Of a stretch of 64,000 nucleotides of DNA, positions 60,116-64,000 are shown in pieces. The translations under genes and the position numbers were made by a program. Below the pieces are notes generated by a model, which ran no database searches, was not told the origin of the DNA, and saw nothing but the letters and a program-made list of their open reading frames with translations. The stretch is taken from positions 550,193 through 614,192 of the forward strand of contig LSYV01000018.1 of the NCBI GenBank assembly GCA_001584585.1, read 5' to 3'. Origin of the DNA: Gonium pectorale (taxonomy: Eukaryota > Chlorophyta > Chlorophyceae > Chlamydomonadales > Volvocaceae). The number at the start of each line of letters is the position of its first letter. The stretch's first letter is position 1.

Positions 60116-61226
60116 CCAGTTACTGGAAACACACTGACTCGGGCGCGCACCGGCGCACGGGGGGGGGGCACACGGGCGCCAGTAGCGGCACCGCTGTCCG
60201 GCCGCCCTGGACAGCGTGATGACATGATCGGGGCAAACCTAGTCGGGCCGTCCGCCGTGTCACGGGAGTCCTTTGGCAGCGTAACGTGAGGCTGAAGCCA
60301 AGGCATCTGATTACGGCATCACCGGCTCCGGCGGGCTGCCTTACGGTCGGAGGTGAGGATGCCATGCCCGGAGCCGGACTCCCCGCCTGACAGCAGCCAG
60401 CCCAGATTCCGTCTGGCCAGACCCAGCAAGCCAGGATTCTGCCCGCTCACCGCTCCGGCGCGCTGAAAGCCAGGATAGATAGCTCCGCACCAAACCCTCG
60501 CGACACGCCGAGTCGGTATCCCACCTCGCTCGGGTCGGGCGCTCTTGCCATCCCTCTAACCTGGACCATCGACCCCGTCCAGCCTGTATGAAGAAGCCAT
60601 ACCGCACCACCAACAGCCACCACACCGAGGAGACGACGCCACGTCTGCCCACGTATGAATCACAAAGCGATGCATTGCCCGTATCGCCGTGTGTGGCCCC
60701 CGCCGCAGCTCGCCCCGCGCCCGCACGTGCCCCGCCTGCCCGTCGCCAAAGCGAGGCCGCCCAGGCGCTCAGCACCGCCCGCGCACGTCCGGCGCGCGGC
60801 CGACACTGAGGAGGTCGACTAGCATGCGTGTTGAAAAGGAAGGACTAGCATGCGTGTGTGGGGTGGGTGTGTGGGGCGGTGGGCGGTGGGTAACGAGCAT
60901 TGCTGCTGGCTGCCAGCGGTGCCGTGCCCGCCCTGACCGGGTGGTATGCGATGCGTACGCACGCAGCCGAGGTTTCAAAAGGAGTGTGTACCTCACCCCG
61001 GTGTCCACAAGGCCGCCGATTGCTCTTGCGTCGTTTCCCGAGCCCCACCAACGTGGCACGCGCAGCAGCGGCAGCCGCTGCAAACGCCACCGGTAATCGC
61101 CGCTGGGTTCAGTCAGTCGCATGTCAAAGCCTCAGGGCTGTGCCGTCATAGCCCCTCCTGGATCCACACACGCACGACAGGTGGCGTACGCAGCTGTTGC
61201 CCCGATGTACGGCACCCTGCTGCCAG
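60116..61226. other. Spacer downstream of the TH1 gene
   Basis: This contains the TH1 3-prime UTR on the minus strand. A 144-residue minus ORF at 60341-60775 has no family resemblance and no splice support. Nothing else was recognised. Confidence 0.4.
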
Positions 61227-63787
61227 TCATGAGCAAACTCGGGATGCGCGGCCGAGCGCCTCGTCGACGACGGTCCGGAGCTTCCTCGCCGCGCCCTCGG
61301 CGTCCTCCGCAGCGAAGATGGCCGACACGACGGCGATGCCTGCGGTGGGCGGCGGTAAACATACATGGCTCAAGCGCAACTTCAGGTCGAGGTTGGCGGT
61401 TGCACGTGGGGCTAGTGCACGCCTGAAATTTGGTTGGATGGTGGTTGGATGGTGGTTGGATGGTGGTCGGGAACAGAAGCAAGACTAGAGCAACAAAAAA
61501 GCCTAACACATACTGTGGCAATCCCTGCGGGCCGAGCAGCGTTCCACGGATTGCGGGGCCCGCGGGTCCGCAACGGGGGCCGGGGATGCAATACCGCCCA
61601 CGCCCTGGCCCGATCCCCATGTGCCCCAGTGCCCCAGTGCCACCCGGTCCGCCTCTCGCGTCACCCCACGCACCCGCGCAGCCCGCCCGGACGGTGTCGC
61701 CCGCGTTGGCCGCCGACACGCCCCCGATGGCCACCACCGGCAGCGGCGCCGCCGCGGAGCACACCGCCTCCAGCCCCTCCAGCCCGATGACGTTGGTGTC
61801 CTTGGTGCCGGTGGGCAGCACCGCTCCAGCGCCCAGGTAGTCGGCGCCCGCGGCTGCAGCGGCGCGGGCCTCGGCGGGCGTCTTGACCGAGACGCCCAGG
61901 ATGCGGGACGGGCCTGCGCACGGACGTACGGGCGGTACGGGAGGTACGGGAGGTGTGGACACGAATGGAGGTGACGGCCTGTGCGTGTGTGACAGGGGAA
62001 AAAGTGCGTCGAATGTAGATGTTGGGAAGGGCAGTGCAGCTTCATCGAAAGCGCCGCGCCGAGGAGCGGGTACGAGGCGGGCGGCACGGGAGACGGCGCG
62101 TCCGGACCTGCTCCGGTTGAGCAACACGCGCAGCGCTTTCCGGATACCCTTATACCCTTACCCTAAATCCCCAACACCCTTGACAGCCGTCTGGTCCGGG
62201 CCCCCCATGTCCTCCCTCACCGATCATGGCGCGTACGGTAGCGGCCGGCAGGTCCGACTGCCCCACGTGCACGCCGTCGGCGCCCACCGCCAGCGCCACG
62301 TCCACTCGGTCGTTGATGAGCAGCGGGACGCCGTGCTGTCGGCACACCTGCGGGGCGGCGCGCGGGGCGGCGGCGGGGGCGGGCCACGGTGGCCGGGCGC
62401 GGGGGCAGAGTAGCGAAGATGCGGCGTACTTGGGTACCGTACTTGTGGCCATACGTAAGGGGAAGCGGATTTGGTGCCCGCCTCCCATTTGCCTGTGATT
62501 CACCGGGTACTTGCGATTGATGCTGCGTTGCCGCTTGTACCTCGAACGTCAGCCTACGTCGTCGCGAGCTCCCGCCGCCCGACGCACGCACGTGATACGC
62601 CTCCGGTACAACAACCCGCCTGCCCTCGTTCGACGCGCCATCCACTGCCCCCCGCTAGTGCGTTGCTCTTGGATCAAACACATTCGCACCAGTCCGCGCG
62701 GGTCTAGCAAACCGGTCCGCACCTTGAGCGCCTCAGCCGCCTGCCGGGCAAAGTCCCCGCCGTCAATGTCCTTCTCCCGCAGCTGCACGATGGTGGCGCC
62801 GCCGCGCACCGCCAGCGTCACGGCCTCCACCAGGCTCCTGGAATGCGGGGGGGAGGAGGCGCAGGAACGGGGGTGACGGGCGGTGTGTTGCCGGCGGCGT
62901 CTGAAAGCACAGACCTAGTGACAGTCCAGCCAACCTTGCGCGTCCCGTCCTATCCCACACCGTCCCGTCCCGTCCCGACCTCCCGCGTGCATTGTGCACT
63001 GCCCAGGCCCACCGGCTGATCGGACTGCGGCCGTGCGGACCCGTTACGGCCCGAGGCAACGGAGCAGCCCCCGGCCAGTTGCGTCGCACCCCTCCACACG
63101 CGTGCCTCACGACACGTCTCACACAGCACCCGCTTCCGCGCGCACACGCGCACGCCGGTTCCACCGTCTGGAAGGCAGCTCAGCTCAGCGCAACTATCAC
63201 AACCCAGCCCAGCTTCTAGCGTTAACGTCCTAGCGCCGGGGTTACTTTGTTGGGTACATGGGCTGCCGGCTAGGATGTTTCTTCTGCATGCCTGCCTGTC
63301 TCACACTCACACACTGTCATGCATAGATCTTCTAGATCATGTAGAACACACGCACGCACACCCCATGCCGTAAGGATCACGGCTAGGATGCCTTTGCTCG
63401 CTTAACCTCAGATCTGTTTTCTGCACTCCGTATCGCGTACGTAACACACAGGCACACCCCATGCTGGCCCAGCCCACCTGCCGGTCTTCTGGTTGCAGTG
63501 CGGATCCGTAACGGCGTACAGCCGCATCGCGCGGCGCACGGCCGCCGGGTCCGCCCGCCGCAGGCCCCAGCCGCCCCAGGCGCTGCCCGGCTGCGGTTGA
63601 GGCTGCGGCTGCGCGTGCGGCGGCAGCATGTGCAGGTGGTGGAAGGGCCGCTGCACGCCCGAGCCCAGGGCCAGCGGTGCGCTCTCGCGGAGCGCCCGCT
63701 GCAGGGCCTCGCGCGCGGCGGCGACGGCGGACAGCAGCGGCAGGCCCTTGGCCAGCTCGGCCGCGATGGCCGAGGCGAGCGTGCATC
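61227..63787 (-). CDS. TH1: Bifunctional HMP-P kinase/thiamine-phosphate synthase (TH1, ThiD-ThiE fusion), C-terminal part
   Basis: Plastid thiamine synthesis: the ThiD domain phosphorylates HMP-P, and the ThiE domain joins HMP-PP to the thiazole phosphate to make thiamine phosphate. Minus-strand exons in the window: 63787-63478, 62837-62723, 62347-62221, 61913-61674, 61339-61227, all in phase. The first holds the end of ThiD ([31 protein letters not shown]), a Gln/Pro linker, and the start of ThiE ([13 protein letters not shown]). ThiE continues with [71 protein letters not shown] and [13 protein letters not shown], ending RASRVCS. The diphosphate-binding QLREKD and the VHVGQSDLP loop are intact, so the synthase should be active. 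The upstream exons (transit peptide and most of ThiD) lie beyond 64000; 63788-64000 reads as intron. Confidence 0.95.
61432..61470 (+). repeat. 11-bp tandem repeat in TH1 last intron
   Basis: Three copies of GGTTGGATGGT followed by GGTCGG, inside the intron between the last two TH1 exons. Confidence 0.85.
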
Positions 63788-64000
63788 CTGGGTGATGGTT
63801 GGTGGGAGCGGTAGGTACAGCTCAGCACAGCAGGGTTAGGTAGGAGTGCCTTCGAAGTACGTTGCCGATGCATGAAGGCGCGAAACGCCCGGTGTCAGAG
63901 TGCGATTGGAAAGCACTTGCGGCACAAAAGTTCCCAGGCACTTAAGCGCCGTGACACGGAGACGCCGCCTCACATGCAAGATGCACATGTACACCCCTTC

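Noticed and set aside
60341..60775. 144-codon minus-strand ORF
   Set aside because: No homology recalled, no initiation or splice context, Arg/Trp/Gly-rich composition typical of chance frames.
61227..63787. TPP riboswitch in the thiamine gene
   Set aside because: Algal TPP riboswitches are known in THIC and THI4. I looked for the conserved CUGAGA-type core in the TH1 introns here and did not find it.
1..64000. CRISPR array, rRNA genes or bacterial operon features
   Set aside because: The only short repeats are tandem minisatellites without unique spacers, and the window is spliced nuclear eukaryotic DNA.

Overview
The window is nuclear DNA of a green alga, most likely a volvocine (Chlamydomonadales) species. 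It is very GC-rich, and the genes are cut into many short exons by roughly 60-660 bp GT-AG introns. Exons carry alanine-, glycine- and proline-rich low-complexity inserts, TGTAA poly(A) motifs follow some genes, and the gene set is plant-like and chloroplast-related. There is no bacterial operon structure. Exon coordinates below were built by hand from splice-site consensus, reading phase and protein-family similarity recalled from memory. No alignment was run.

Layout. (1) 1-1746, minus: an unrecognised Ser/Gly/Ala-rich protein that runs off the left edge. (2) 3179-6611, plus: RAD23, a ubiquitin-receptor and DNA-repair protein, complete in 7 exons. (3) 7869-11216, minus: a SHE9/MDM33-type mitochondrial inner-membrane protein, damaged by a 20-N assembly gap with duplicated flanks. 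(4) 11687-22284, plus: a 21-exon gene matching TWD40-1, a subunit of the TPLATE/TSET endocytic complex; a second 20-N gap lies in its largest C-terminal exon. (5) 24316-26332, minus: a YfcD-like NUDIX hydrolase with a GC-AG intron. (6) 27004-27634, minus: a small TMEM14/FAX-family membrane protein. (7) 28876-35242, plus: a ~1,484-residue membrane protein whose central and C-terminal parts look like the back half of SPL1/CRR1-class SBP transcription factors, with membrane segments where the SBP zinc finger would be expected. (8) 36336-42855, plus: a phytyl-ester-synthase-type plastid acyltransferase with a substituted nucleophile serine. (9) 45727-50268, minus: a class I plant-type O-methyltransferase. 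(10) 51513-57482, plus: chloroplast ferredoxin-sulfite reductase. (11) about 58.7-60.1 kb: gene-poor DNA with a likely retroelement remnant. (12) 61227-63787 and beyond, minus: the C-terminal part of bifunctional HMP-P kinase/thiamine-phosphate synthase (TH1).

The genes do not form one pathway. Several have plastid roles (sulfite reductase, thiamine synthesis, PES lipid metabolism, possibly the FAX-like protein). Two are mitochondrial or endomembrane (SHE9, TWD40-1), and they are divergently transcribed from a 470 bp shared spacer. The most notable items are the SBP-less SPL1-like membrane protein, the TSET subunit, and the PES homologue that keeps the hydrolase Asp and His but lacks the nucleophile Ser.
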